Shown: positions 45,746 through 56,782 of the stretch, one piece after another
Layout: each line of letters opens with the position of its first letter
How positions within the stretch are numbered: position 1 is the first letter of the stretch
Source: Rosa chinensis
Taxonomy: Eukaryota > Streptophyta > Magnoliopsida > Rosales > Rosaceae
NCBI RefSeq assembly: GCF_002994745.2
Contig: NC_037091.1
Span: forward strand, 3,775,501-3,839,500
Reading direction: 5' to 3'
DNA: 64,000 nt
Translations under genes and position numbers: made by a program
The notes under the pieces: generated by a model
Told to the model about the DNA's origin: nothing
Seen by the model: the letters and a program-made list of their open reading frames with translations, nothing else
The model's database searches: none

Positions 45746-47033
45746 GGTTTTTTACTTCAACAGTATCTGAACTCTTTGAGAACTTTTAAAATGATACCTG
45801 TACTTTTAAAGTGATCAAAGTGATACCTGGACTCAAGTTTTCTTATCAACGTCGTACCTCCATCAAATTCCGTTACGGCTCCATTAAATATGAGCAAGTG
45901 ATGTCCATGTGACTAGAGTTTGAAGGATAAAATTGTCATTTGACTTTAACTTATTATTAAAAATAAAATTAAAATAAATGTTAAAATTCTTTCTCAGACT
46001 TGTCGTCAACCCAAAAAAAAAAAAAAAACAAATGCAGACTTTCCTTCTCCTCAACTACACCAAGAAAACGACGACGAATCCTCAACCTCTTAGCCCCACC
46101 TCCTCTATCACCGCCAACACCAACTACTGGAACTGAAGCTGCACCTTTCAACCTACGGCAGAAACCCATTTTTGACCTATTGCGGTCGGTCCTAGAAACG
46201 GCAGCAGCAGCGCGAACTTTCTCTTTTTGGAGTGAATTTTTTATGAAGTAGGGGCTTAAAAGCTTGTTGTAGTTTAAGGGTGCTCAAACCCCGCATCCTG
46301 ATCCAGATCTTGCTTTCCGATTTCTGGATAAGCTCAAAGCCAAAGAGTCGTCCGGATTCAAAGATTAGGAATCAGAAATCAGGGAACTTTGGAACGAGTT
46401 TGATTTTGATTTCAAATTTGTTCGAATCAGTCGAAATCGTTCAAGATGGATTCCAAGTTCTGGACTTCCCGCCTCACCGTCGCGAAACCTCAGTTCACGT
46501 TGCAGCACCATCACCAGAGCTCCGATGTTGGCTGAGCATGGATGATTTTGAGGTGGAAGACGAGATCCGACCAGAATTCTCATGCCCGTTTTGCTACGAG
46601 GACTTTGACGTCGCATCGTTGTTGTGTTCGTACCTCTAGGACAAGCACCCGTGTGAATCTAGAGTCACCGTACATGATTATAGAGTCTAGAGTGAGAGAG
46701 ATTTCATTTGAAGAAGACGAGAGGCGGAGACGATGGAGGAAGATGACAAGCGATGGAGATGGTAGAAAAAAAAATGTAAATACCTGTTTTTAATAAAAAC
46801 TAGATAAAACGCCGGATATACCCCTATATTTAGGGCAAATCAGTCTTTTTATAATCATTTAGTGCCTCATGTGCGTCACACGTGTTAGGACTAATGGAGT
46901 CGTAACGGAATTTTGATGGAGGTACGACATTGATAAGAAAACTTGAGTCCATGTACCACTTTGATCACTTTGAAAGTACAGGTATCATTTTAAAAGTTCT
47001 CAAAGAGTTCAGATATTGTTGAAGTAAAAACCC
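45746..47033. mobile_element. Pack-MULE-like element, ~150-bp TIRs, 9-10-bp TSD
   Basis: gg(t/g)tttttacttcaacagta, tctgaactctttgagaactt begins both arms in opposite sense. The TSD ttaactatta lies at 45736-45745 and 47034-47043. The interior carries a Di19 gene fragment (46446-46680) and a Pro-rich open frame (46000-46251, LLAPPPLSPPTPTTGTEA) of unknown origin. No transposase. Confidence 0.85.
46446..46680 (+). pseudogene. Di19-family zinc-finger gene fragment in a MULE
   Basis: Reads MDSKFWTSRLTVAKPQFTLQ, then HHHQSSDVG in one frame. After a shift it continues LSMDDFEVEDEIRPEFSCPF and CYEDFDVASL.CSYL, stop, DKHPCESRVTV. This is the conserved N-terminus of drought-induced-19 (Di19) proteins: a start with DSDFW-type residues and the first Cys2/His2-like finger, CPFCYEDFD...C..H. 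A frameshift near 46535 and a TAG near 46638 (in place of a sense codon between the finger halves) prevent a product. It is upstream-complete, including the ATG. Confidence 0.8.
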
Positions 47034-47390
47034 TTAACTATTATATATCTTTATGCATGGGACCAATTTTTTTTTATCACATTTCGGCAAATTTATGTTT
47101 TAGTTGATAACTTATGCAAATTTCCAGTCAAATTGAAAATTAAAAAGGCATTCATAATCATGATTTATCATTATTAAAATGAATAATTTATGTTGGACAT
47201 ATTTGGTTAATCATTAATTTATTTGATTTAGTTTACTACTATAACTATTTCCAGTTAGTTTTTTCTCTTTTAAATCAATCGATCAATGATTGTTATTCAT
47301 AAAACTCAAGCCAGAATGGTCATTACATATCCCTCCACTACCACTCAACGATAGCCAAGAGGTTGTGTAGTTTCACATGGTACATAGGAT
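47034..47390. other. No supported feature
   Basis: AT-rich spacer between the MULE and the tandem duplication. Confidence 0.4.
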
Positions 47391-47484
47391 TAGACCATTC
47401 ATTAAACGTCCAGTGCTCACTTATTTAAATAAGCCTATTAACTACGATACTCTAAGACATAGTTATAGGCTAAAGTAAAGAAAA

Positions 47485-47859
47485 TTACATTTTGTTCTTG
47501 CCCTTCATGCTAGGGCTGGGAAGATGTCCCGAGTACAGGACATAGAGGACCTCTTCCGCTGGTACCTTTTTGATCATTGGTGGGTTCTTGTTCTTTAATC
47601 CAAGAGGACGGTCTCTCTTCTTCTTGTGCACCACCTTCGCAGGTTCTTGCTTTATAGTAGCTTGAGGCATCATGCCCTCCTTTGGAACCAACATTCCTCC
47701 CAGAGTTTCGATTAACCCCAATGACTTTGCTGAGAATTTTGTATAGAACTCAGGCACTTTAACCTTTTTGGTTAGCATGTCATGCATTTTGCCATCCTGT
47801 GGTGTGTCAAGAAACAACTTCAATTTGGGGATGAGAAAGGTGATGCTGGGTGTCCTCAC
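47485..47859 (-). pseudogene. Hypothetical reading frame (copy A), 124 codons, no ATG
   Basis: Opens at GTG after an in-frame TAG. The product is basic, with FLIPKLKLFLDTPQDGKMHD, ...LGLIETLGGMLVPKEGMMPQ and HKKKRDRPLGLKNKNPP, the last resembling the (K)RGRP.GSKNK AT-hook-like linker common in plant retroelement polyproteins. Upstream on the same strand, an ATG-led MPSNSEASQAA runs into another frame (SSLENEELALLPIEEA) and then a stop. A degenerate coding region is therefore likely. The same sequence is in copy B. Function unknown. Confidence 0.35.
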
Positions 47860-48984
47860 TTTGCACTATGTTAAGCCTCTTCAATCGGCAGCAATGCTAG
47901 TTCCTCATTTTCCAAGCTTGAGTGATTAGCATTATTGCTGCTTGAGAGGCTTCACTATTGCTAGGCATGGTGGAGGGTTTAGAGAATTGATGAGAATTGG
48001 TCGGCGAGGTTTGTGTGAGCCTCCATTGCTAAATAGGTTACGTGCAACAATAACCAAAATATGCAAAAATTATATACTCATGGAGCCTTAAAAACTGAAG
48101 AGTGAATTTGCAAATATGTGATCGAAAGGCTAATTTCACAAACCATCTAAAAATGACCACAATATATCCACAAAAAGAAAAGTTCCATATAAAATGTACA
48201 CCAAAAAAAAAAAAAGTTCTATCAAAAATACATTATAGAATTTCCCCATTATGTATATTTGAAGCAATTTAAATATACATATACATAAGATATTCATCTA
48301 TGCTAGTTGAGAGTAGGTGTGCTCGGCTTCTCAGGTTGGATTATCATCATTGCTACATCAATACACATTCCGATGCTTTTAGTTATATAAAGGTGTTTTG
48401 AGCAGAGTATCTGGTGCATGAACCGACACCTTTATCAGATTTCGTGGAGGTTTCGGCTACTTCCTTTATGTCGTCTATTGTTTTCCAGTGGTGGTAACCA
48501 TTGTCAATTTGATTTGGAGGTTTGAGATTGTGATTCAATTTTGCTTGTGTTTGGATGATTTTAGAGGTTTTTGGTGTAGATCTACTAGTTTGGGTTAGGG
48601 GTCGTTAAATTTTATGGCTTAGGGTCAGGTAGGCTGGGCCTAGTCAAAGTCAACAAAAATTAAGGCCGGGGCCTGGCCAGTCCAAAGTGTAAATATGTTA
48701 GCCTTGACCTTTTTACTCTATTCAGTATATATATTGTTGTAAATATTATTATCTATATGGCTGTCCACGTAAATACTCATTAGTTATATACTTTGATGTA
48801 AGCCTTACCTCTATATATATAAAAGAGACTAATGAGACTGAATGAGAACACTTCTACTTTCTCCCAACTATTTTCTCGTTATCTTTTCTCTACTTTATAA
48901 CACACACAGACACACACACACAGACAAACACACACACACACATATATATATATATATTCATTGAAATTAGCTTAATAACATTTA

Positions 48985-49279
48985 GAGCAACTCCAACAGC
49001 TTCCCTATATTTTGATTTTACTCTATTTTAGGGAAGAATGAGTCTCTTTTACTCCAACAGATTCCCTATAATCATCCCTATTTTAGAGATAATGAAGAGA
49101 GAGAAAACCAAATTCCCTAAATTTACAGCAATCTCTAAAATTTAAGGAAGAATTATGGAGATTTTAGAGATTGCTGCAAAATAGGGAATCTGTTGGAGTT
49201 GGAGAAGAAAAACTAGCTAAAGCTTTGACTTTTGCTACCCTATAATACAAAAATTATAGGAAAGCTGTTGGAGTTGCTC
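48985..49279. mobile_element. Tourist-like MITE present only in copy A
   Basis: TIRs gagcaactccaacag and ctgttggagttgctc, with longer imperfect arms ('cttccctata' and 'tataggaaagc'). A 3-bp TSD tta flanks it (48982-48984, 49280-49282). At the matching place in copy B (about 51632) there is no insertion, only 'cttaatatataaatatt'. TIR and TSD fit PIF/Harbinger. Confidence 0.85.
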
Positions 49280-50048
49280 TTATAAATATTAGTTAAGGTG
49301 GTTATATTCAATTAATTATCTCTCAAAATTAATTATTTTTTAACAAAGAAAATAAAAAGTAAAAAGAAAAAATAAAGCTTACTAAATCAATTACAAAATA
49401 AGATAGGGATAAATTGCCCTTCAAAAAAGATAGGGATAAATTGTATGTGGAAAAAAGAAAAAGATCAACATATTTAGAAAATAGAAAAAATAGATAATTA
49501 TTACGGCTTGATTGGGCGGGTTTGGCCCTTAAAAGCTCAAATAGACTAGGCTGGCGTTTATTTGCATGGCCTATACCCTACCATATTTGAGAAAAGGCTA
49601 GGCCGACCTGCCTTAATGCAAGGGTCGAGCCGAGTAGGCTTGAAATGGGCTTAGTGCCCAAGGGCCAAATGATGACCCCTAGTTTGGGTAAGATTTTTGG
49701 CCATTAGAGTGAGTTTTGCTGGTATAAAACAGAGGTCCATTGTGGTGACTGCTGGCTGTTGGTGATTAATTATAGAGTTTGTACTCTGATTTGTGCCACT
49801 TTTTGTGTCTAATTTTTCTTTGGGATTGTATTATGCTGGTTGTCCAATTTTTGTGGCTATAATTGAAGTTTCGTTAGTTGGCTGAAAAGGGAAAATGATA
49901 ACTTAGGTCATTTTAACATGTGTTATGTTAGATTCGGTCAAACAAAATAATTAATGTTAATTCAATCCATCTCTTAATTAGCAACCTGACATTAAAAATA
50001 ACATAAATTACAATTTTTACCTCAACATTCTCTCTCTCTCTCTTCCCC

Positions 50049-52401
50049 TAGACCATTCATTAAACGTCCAGTGCTCACTTATTTAAATAAGCCTATTAAC
50101 TACGATACTCTAAGACATAGTTATAGGCTAAAGTAAAGAAAATTACATTTTGTTCTTGCCCTTCATGCTAGGGCTGGGAAGATGTCCCGAGTACAGGACA
50201 TAGAGGACCTCTTCCGCTGGTACCTTTTTGATCATTGGTGGGTTCTTGTTCTTTAATCCAAGAGGACGGTCTCTCTTCTTCTTGTGCACCACCTTCGCAG
50301 GTTCTTGCTTTATAGTAGCTTGAGGCATCATGCCCTCCTTTGGAACCAACATTCCTCCCAGAGTTTCGATTAACCCCAATGACTTTGCTGAGAATTTTGT
50401 ATAGAACTCAGGCACTTTAACCTTTTTGGTTAGCATGTCATGCATTTTGCCATCCTGTGGTGTGTCAAGAAACAACTTCAATTTGGGGATGAGAAAGGTG
50501 ATGCTGGGTGTCCTCACTTTGCACTATGTTAAGCCTCTTCAATCGGCAGCAATGCTAGTTCCTCATTTTCCAAGCTTGAGTGATTAGCATTATTGCTGCT
50601 TGAGAGGCTTCACTATTGCTAGGCATGGTGGAGGGTTTAGAGAATTGATGAGAATTGGTCGGCGAGGTTTGTGTGAGCCTCCATTGCTAAATAGGTTACG
50701 TGCAACAATAACCAAAATATGCAAAAATTATATACTCATGGAGCCTTAAAAACTGAAGAGTGAATTTGCAAATATGTGATCGAAAGGCTAATTTCACAAA
50801 CCATCTAAAAATGACCACAATATATCCACAAAAAGAAAAGTTCCATATAAAATGTACACCAAAAAAAAAAAAGTTCTATCAAAAATACATTATAGAATTT
50901 CCCCATTATGTATATTTGAAGCAATTTAAATATACATATACATAAGATATTCATCTATGCTAGTTGAGAGTAGGTGTGCTCGGCTTCTCAGGTTGGATTA
51001 TCATCATTGCTACATCAATACACATTCCGATGCTTTTAGTTATATAAAGGTGTTTTGAGCAGAGTATCTGGTGCATGAACCGACACCTTTATCAGATTTC
51101 GTGGAGGTTTCGGCTACTTCCTTTATGTCGTCTATTGTTTTCCAGTGGTGGTAACCATTGTCAATTTGATTTGGAGGTTTGAGATTGTGATTCAATTTTG
51201 CTTGTGTTTGGATGATTTTAGAGGTTTTTGGTGTAGATCTACTAGTTTGGGTTAGGGGTCGTTAAATTTTATGGCTTAGGGTCAGGTAGGCTGGGCCTAG
51301 TCAAAGTCAACAAAAATTAAGGCCGGGGCCTGGCCAGTCCAAAGTGTAAATATGTTAGCCTTGACCTTTTTACTCTATTCAGTATATATATTGTTGTAAA
51401 TATTATTATCTATATGGCTGTCCACGTAAATACTCATTAGTTATATACTTTGATGTAAGCCTTACCTCTATATATATAAAAGAGACTAATGAGACTGAAT
51501 GAGAACACTTCTACTTTCTCCCAACTATTTTCTCGTTATCTTTTCTCTACTTTATAACACACACAGACACACACACACAGACAAACACACACACACACAT
51601 ATATATATATATATTCATTGAAATTAGCTTAATATATAAATATTAGTTAAGGTGGTTATATTCAATTAATTATCTCTCAAAATTAATTATTTTTTAACAA
51701 AGAAAATAAAAAGTAAAAAGAAAAAATAAAGCTTACTAAATCAATTACAAAATAAGATAGGGATAAATTGCCCTTCAAAAAGATAGGGATAAATTGTATG
51801 TGGAAAAAAGAAAAAGATCAACATATTTAGAAAATAGAAAAAATAGATAATTATTACGGCTTGATTGGGCGGGTTTGGCCCTTAAAAGCTCAAATAGACT
51901 AGGCTGGCGTTTATTTGCATGGCCTATACCCTACCATATTTGAGAAAAGGCTAGGCCGACCTGCCTTAATGCAAGGGTCGAGCCGAGTAGGCTTGAAATG
52001 GGCTTAGTGCCCAAGGGCCAAATGATGACCCCTAGTTTGGGTAAGATTTTTGGCCATTAGAGTGAGTTTTGCTGGTATAAAACAGAGGTCCATTGTGGTG
52101 ACTGCTGGCTGTTGGTGATTAATTATAGAGTTTGTACTCTGATTTGTGCCACTTTTTGTGTCTAATTTTTCTTTGGGATTGTATTATGCTGGTTGTCCAA
52201 TTTTTGTGGCTATAATTGAAGTTTCGTTAGTTGGCTGAAAAGGGAAAATGATAACTTAGGTCATTTTAACATGTGTTATGTTAGATTCGGTCAAACAAAA
52301 TAATTAATGTTAATTCAATCCATCTCTTAATTAGCAACCTGACATTAAAAATAACATAAATTACAATTTTTACCTCAACATTCTCTCTCTCTCTCTTCCC
52401 C
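50049..52401. repeat. Tandem duplication, copy B
   Basis: Repeats copy A from tagaccattc through 'ctcaacattctctctctctc'. It ends in a C/T-rich tract that is longer than that of copy A. It lacks the MITE. Confidence 0.95.
50143..50517 (-). pseudogene. Hypothetical reading frame (copy B)
   Basis: Residue-for-residue the same 124-codon GTG-opened frame as 47485-47859. No independent evidence for expression. Confidence 0.35.
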
Positions 52402-52494
52402 CCCTTCCCCCCCCCTCCTCCCTTTCTCTCTCTCTGTGATACCACCTCACCCAACACTATGTCCTTCTCTAATTAATTGGTACTTAACTAATGC

Positions 52495-52759
52495 GTGCAG
52501 GTTCGAGAGCAATGAGTTGGTGGTGAGTTTGCTGGCATCGACTCCTTTGCTAATTGAGTCATGGAGGCTATGCAGCGTTGCCAATGCTGCCGCATTGGGT
52601 TTCATATCAAAGCAAATAAGAGATGTAGGATACCTTGTTTTCTTTGCTTGCAGTTTCCAAATGATCACGAAGGAATCAATATACTTCTCCACTTGCAGAA
52701 ACTTGGTGCCCTTGGATAGCACATGCGCCGGCAACGGTGACCTACCTTTTCGGTATTGA
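52495..52759 (+). pseudogene. PAD4: PAD4-like (lipase-like immune regulator) 5' fragment
   Basis: The plus strand reads CRFESNELVVSLLASTPLLI, ESWRLCSVANAAALGFISKQ and IRDVGYLVFFACSFQMI, then NLVPLDSTCAGNGDLPF. This follows the N-terminus of PAD4 (a C-R-F-E-[TS]-[SN]-E-L start, a STPL...SW..C..AN block, then the I.[DG]V.YV strand). PAD4 is an EDS1-family protein with an alpha/beta-hydrolase fold that acts in basal and TNL immunity. The match ends after about 85 residues; the catalytic-fold core and EP domain are absent, and the flanks show nothing further. The opening residues come right after a splice-acceptor-like gtgcag. Truncated relic. Confidence 0.6.
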
Positions 52760-52814
52760 CCAAAAGTAGTAATGCAGTATCATCAATGGAGAAGGAGATG
52801 AGGGGGATAACGAC

Positions 52815-52970
52815 TGTACTATGACATGAACTGTCTCCAGACATGTACTGTGACATGAACTGTCACTTTAAATTATACAATATGAATTCACTATTAATGT
52901 CAAAGTTTATTGTTTCATGTCATAGTACATGTTATAATTCATGTCATGTCACAGTACGTCACTGACTATG
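52815..52970. mobile_element. Small foldback element
   Basis: 'gtactgtgacatgaactgtc' (52848-52863 region) and its near-inverse 'catgtcatgtcacagtac' (52938-52958) form a hairpin, and 'tactatgacatgaa' and 'catgtcatagtac' repeat the motif inside. About 150 bp, non-coding. Confidence 0.55.
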
Positions 52971-53252
52971 ACGCTTTTCGAAGCCCCAAGTATCAGTTTC
53001 ATTAAAGAAAGCAAAGCTTTCATTCTATGATCAAATGAAACAAGGCAATTAGGTAACTGCTTGGGCATATATGGATTTTACCATCAAACCCGAAGAGAAA
53101 GACTTGGGCATGAATTCGCTTTCCTGATTGGAGGTAAGGAATGGATTTTGGAGTGATGATGGTGGACATGGTTGTGATGTGGCTTTGGTTGCAGGAGAAG
53201 AAGAGAGGGATTAATATGAAAAATGGTAAAATTGGAATGAAAAGTTTGACAA
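52971..53252. other. No supported feature
   Basis: Short AT-rich spacer before the third MULE. Confidence 0.35.
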
Positions 53253-53554
53253 ATAATTTTGTCTATTTACCCCATTTCTATAGATTTTTTTCCCACTAAC
53301 CCCGTTAAGTTTTTTAATTCCCTCTTACCTAATACACTCTAAGGGAGTCTTTCCTAATACCCCATTAAGATTTTTTTTTTTAAATTTTTTTTTAATACTA
53401 TTTTACCCCTCACCCTTTTATTACTGAGAGAGAGAGAGAGAGAGAGAGAAACCATAGGAGACTTCGCCAGATTCCCGTCACCGGTTGCCGGATTTCGGCT
53501 AACTTTTGCCTGATTCCGGTCACCAGTAGCTGCCCACCGAATTTTTTTGAAAAC

Positions 53555-54000
53555 CTCTATTGCCCCCAATAGACGTCTATTCCCCCAATAGAGGAGCAAT
53601 AGGCGTCTATTGTCCCAGCAGTGTATTGCCCCTAATAGATGTCTATTGCCCCCCAATATACGCCTATTGCCCCCCAATATTAGGGCAATAAAAGTCTATT
53701 GCCCTCCAATAGACATCTATTGCCTCTCAATAGACGTTTTGATTACCCAAATGAGAACCAATCTTCCTAAAATTACACAAATAAAACTTTGATTAAAGAA
53801 AAAAAAGAGGTGATTACATCAATTCAAAACGTCTATTACCCCCCCCCCCAATAGACGTTTCGGTTACCGAAATGAGAACTAATCTTCTCAAAATTAGACA
53901 AATAAAACTTTGATTAAAGAAAAAACGAAGAGATTATATCAATATAAAAACGTCTATTGCCCTTCAATAGACGTCGATTACCCCCCAATAGACATTCAAA
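53555..54000. repeat. Minisatellite of palindromic ~20-bp units
   Basis: Roughly ten copies of a self-complementary unit, 'gtctattgcccccaatagac' and variants (C-run length 3-10), are packed at 53555-53735. Further copies sit at 53830-53860 and 53950-53995. Between them a ~115-bp block ('gagaac.aatctt', ..., 'aaaactttgattaaagaaaa') is duplicated (53740-53830 and 53870-53950). Each unit can form a hairpin with a C-rich loop. Confidence 0.85.
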
Positions 54001-54171
54001 ACTTTTTTTTCCTTTCCTTCTGTCCCATTACTTAAAATATATATATATATATATATTGATTTGGGCACCTAGTCTTCTCGCTTCTTCGCCGGTTGTAGAG
54101 CATGGACCAGACCCCTAAGTTCGCAACTGTAATTCTTTACAACCTATGAACAAATCGATGATCTTGTTCAA

Positions 54172-54345
54172 AACAACGACGATTCGATGCCGGAGCTTGA
54201 GTCCCCTGACCTCAGACTGAAACGACATGTCGTGGATGCCCAAAGGACTTGAGGTTGTCCCAGATCATGACTTGTTGGCCGGGGAGGCAGGGTCAGGTCC
54301 GCCTCCGACTATGGCGAAGATTTGGGTGGTGCCGAGCATACGGAT
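54172..54345 (-). pseudogene. ATG18: ATG18/WIPI beta-propeller gene fragment in a MULE
   Basis: The minus strand reads RMLGTTQIFAIVGGGPDPAS and PANK, then after a 1-base shift VMIWDN. It shifts again to FQSEVRGLKLRHRIVVV. The order matches the WIPI/ATG18 propeller blade (EMLFRCNILALVGGG..P..P, NKVMIWDD, GELSFRSEVRAVRLRRDRIV). ATG18 proteins bind PI3P in autophagy. Only about 60 residues survive, with two frame changes, so it is not functional. Confidence 0.7.
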
Positions 54346-54599
54346 TCGAAAGCATAGTGGATTAAGAAGTGAATTAAGAAGAAGAAGAACATTGTGAGGA
54401 CCTGATCGACGGTGGGAGAAGAAAACGAAGGCGGAGCAGGTTGGTCGTCGGAGCAGGAAACTTATAGTGAGACGAGGCGGCGTCGGAGTCGGTGGTAAGA
54501 GAGATATGAGAGAGAGATCAAGGTGAGAGTGAGCGGAGGGATGTCCGGTGAGATCGTCTTGGTCAGTCGGTGCCGGAAGTCGTTCGCCGTGGTGACCGA

Positions 54600-54603
<4 letters not shown>

Positions 54604-54692
<89 letters not shown>
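54604..54692. repeat. (GA)n microsatellite, about 44 units
   Basis: An uninterrupted dinucleotide run followed by (CG)4. Apparent Arg-Glu or Ser-Leu frames through it are artefacts of the repeat. Confidence 0.95.
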
Positions 54693-54696
<4 letters not shown>

Positions 54697-54944
54697 CGCG
54701 TATGCAGTTTGGGTCGATGGCACGATGTAAATTCATTAATTAGCTTAGGGCGAAATTGTCATTTTGTTTTAAATTGGGTTAGTGAGAATAAAAATTTGTT
54801 GCTGGGGTAAATGAGATAATTTTGATCAATTTTGATGCTTTGGGTTAAGAACCCTATATTAAAATGACCTGATTAAACATTATTTTTAAAATTTTATGGA
54901 CTATTTTTATATGAAGAAGTTTGAGTGGTTAATTAAATACTAGC

Positions 54945-54972
54945 ATTTCTCCACACATGCTTTGCATGTGCA

Positions 54973-55008
<36 letters not shown>

Positions 55009-55236
55009 CAGAAAATAAAGAAGAAAAGAGTTGATTATTGTAGAGAAGAGAAAATGAGAGAGAGAAAAGTGGGTTGTGGGTACTTTTTCTTAAAAATTTT
55101 TTAATAAAATATATTTTGTAAATGTCTTATATATCCTTATGATTTAATTAATTCTCAAAGTTTATTAATTTTCTACGGTCAATTCTGTCAAAATTTTAAA
55201 TTTTGGCTAACAAAACCTCTTCTTTTAATAATAGTA
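54945..55236. repeat. Second member of the hairpin-start dispersed repeat
   Basis: 'ccacacatgctttgcatgtg' at the left, a T run of about 34 (54975-55008), and the end 'cttttaataatagtatatag'. Same ending as 3203-3470. Non-coding. Confidence 0.5.
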
Positions 55237-56300
55237 TATAGATTAGGTGCTTTACGATGAAGTTTTTTTTATCATTTATATAAAAAAAAAATGTATATTT
55301 GAATTTGTCAAAAGATATTTGAATCTGTCAAACAAACCATGTAAAGAGATCGGTTGTCTTGTTCCCACTATTAGAGAAAGTCCACTCGTTGAAGTTGGCA
55401 GATCAATACTATTCACTGCTTTTTGTCTTTCATTTCCACCATGTAGGTCAAAATGTCAGATATTGTTCATTGCTCTTTGTTTTGTCTTTCTTGACCTGCC
55501 AATTGACATTTTGTGACATTTTGTGAACACTATCTGACATTGTGACATAGATGACGGAAATGAAAGACAAAACAGTAAATAATATTGACTTGCCAACCTC
55601 AACGGGTGTACTTGCTCTTAAGTCTCCTCCCTGGTTGCATATTATGCATGTGCTTAATTTTGGCTTCCGGTAAGTCTTCAGTTGAATGGTTTAGTCATAA
55701 TTATCAACATTCATCATGGCTGTTAGTCTTCCCGGTCAGCTGTGGAAAATTGTTGATGTTAAGGACGCGGCGGCGTCAAAGCTGCTTCGTCTGGCACACA
55801 CGTTTTTTTTTTTTTTTTGAGACTGACGTTTACGTTACGGTAGTATATAAAAGCTTTTACTAATTCTCATCATTGCCTATGTCGATCATTTTGGGCTTCT
55901 GGCTTATATATATATATGGTGGACTAGTACGGACTACTAGTAGTAGAGTATTCTATGTTCTCTGTCCGACAGTGATGTCCTGTCAAGAAAAGAGAGAAGA
56001 CTTTCGAACTGATCGAGTAGGAGTTGAAAGTGTCAAAGTAAACGTATAACTGTGACCCAGAAGAAGATTCAAATTAAACGTTTGGATTCTTTTTCATTCT
56101 CAAACAGCCTATATGTATGTGTCTGTGTGTGTGTCAGACATTCCAGTCATTCCTTGCTCAATCAAAATGTTTGTTTTTATATCTGCATCTTCAGTTGTCC
56201 TCATCAATTTTCTGCTCTTCTTGTTCCTCTCTTTCTTCAAAGTTGAGACTTTTCTACCCAAATTTGCAAATACCAAACAACCCCAACGCCTACTACTTTC
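55237..56300. other. No supported gene
   Basis: Inverted short tracts occur around 55380-55600 ('ttgaagttggcagatcaata' against 'aatattgacttgccaacctc', with 'aatgtcaga' elements between), so a decayed TIR element of about 230 bp is likely. The rest is unremarkable. Confidence 0.4.
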
Positions 56301-56304
56301 CATT

Positions 56305-56390
56305 TTAGGCCATGTTTGTTTCTCAGGATTCACTTTCCCAATAAAAAGAAAAATGATTCCTTTCCTTTCCACCAACCAAACAGGGCCTAA
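56305..56390. mobile_element. Very small Tourist-like MITE
   Basis: ttaggccatgtttgtttctc and the inverted accaaccaaacagggcctaa form ~17-bp TIRs around only about 50 bp. The TIR is of the GGGCCTGTTTGG type. Confidence 0.6.
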
Positions 56391-56399
56391 ATAGTGCCA

Positions 56400-56780
56400 G
56401 CTGAAATTGCCTCCCCCAGTTCAAGGTGATGTTGCTACCCACCAACCCATAGATAAATTGCTTTAACAAATACAGAAATTGCTTCCCCCAGTGCAAGGCG
56501 ACGGCTGTAGTCTTTTACGAGATTTAGGCTCTATGTCCCCCCGTTGTACTCTCCTACTCCAAATAATAATAATATGGGCGGGGGAATCACTCCTTCAACC
56601 TAACCGGTGCCCTTGCCCGTCTTCAAAATACAGGGAACCCACCAACGACATGAGGGGTTCTTACATTTTTGTCTGGGAATCCTTCAAATAACACAAAATT
56701 ACTGGTGAGCTTTCTCTTGGTTTGGAAAACATATAGCGCGGGTTTTGTTTGAAGCAAATTTTACATCTTTTTCATCGTTT
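56400..56780. other. No supported feature
   Basis: Contains an approximate repeat of 'gaaattgc(c/t)tcccccagt.caagg' at 56404-56427 and 56472-56497. No coding domain. Confidence 0.35.
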
Positions 56781-56782
56781 CT

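Larger units (their letters stand above)
47391..50048. repeat. Tandem duplication, copy A
   Basis: Starts tagaccattcattaaacg and is followed without spacer by copy B at 50049. The copies are virtually identical base for base. The differences I see are homopolymer lengths, plus a ~300-bp MITE present only here (48985-49279). Confidence 0.95.
53262..54815. mobile_element. Pack-MULE-like element with ATG18 fragment, 9-bp TSD
   Basis: tctatttaccccatttctat, ...cccactaaccc at the left matches inverted ...gggttagtgagaat, ...ggggtaaatgaga at the right (imperfect ~50-bp TIRs). The 9-bp TSD ataattttg lies at 53253-53261 and 54816-54824. The interior carries a palindromic minisatellite (53555-54000), an ATG18/WIPI gene piece (54172-54345, minus) and a long (GA)n. 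No transposase. Confidence 0.75.

Noticed and set aside
47391..52401. The two 2.4-2.65 kb repeats as LTRs of one element
   Set aside because: They abut directly with no interior, start 'ta' rather than TG, and show no TSD. Tandem duplication or assembly artefact fits better.
53555..54000. CRISPR-like array of ~20-bp repeats
   Set aside because: Units are palindromic and adjacent or irregularly spaced without unique equal-length spacers, inside a MULE in a plant nuclear context, with no cas genes.
54523..54810. Arg-Glu repeat protein (and Ser-Leu repeat on the other strand)
   Set aside because: Both are direct translations of the (GA)n microsatellite.
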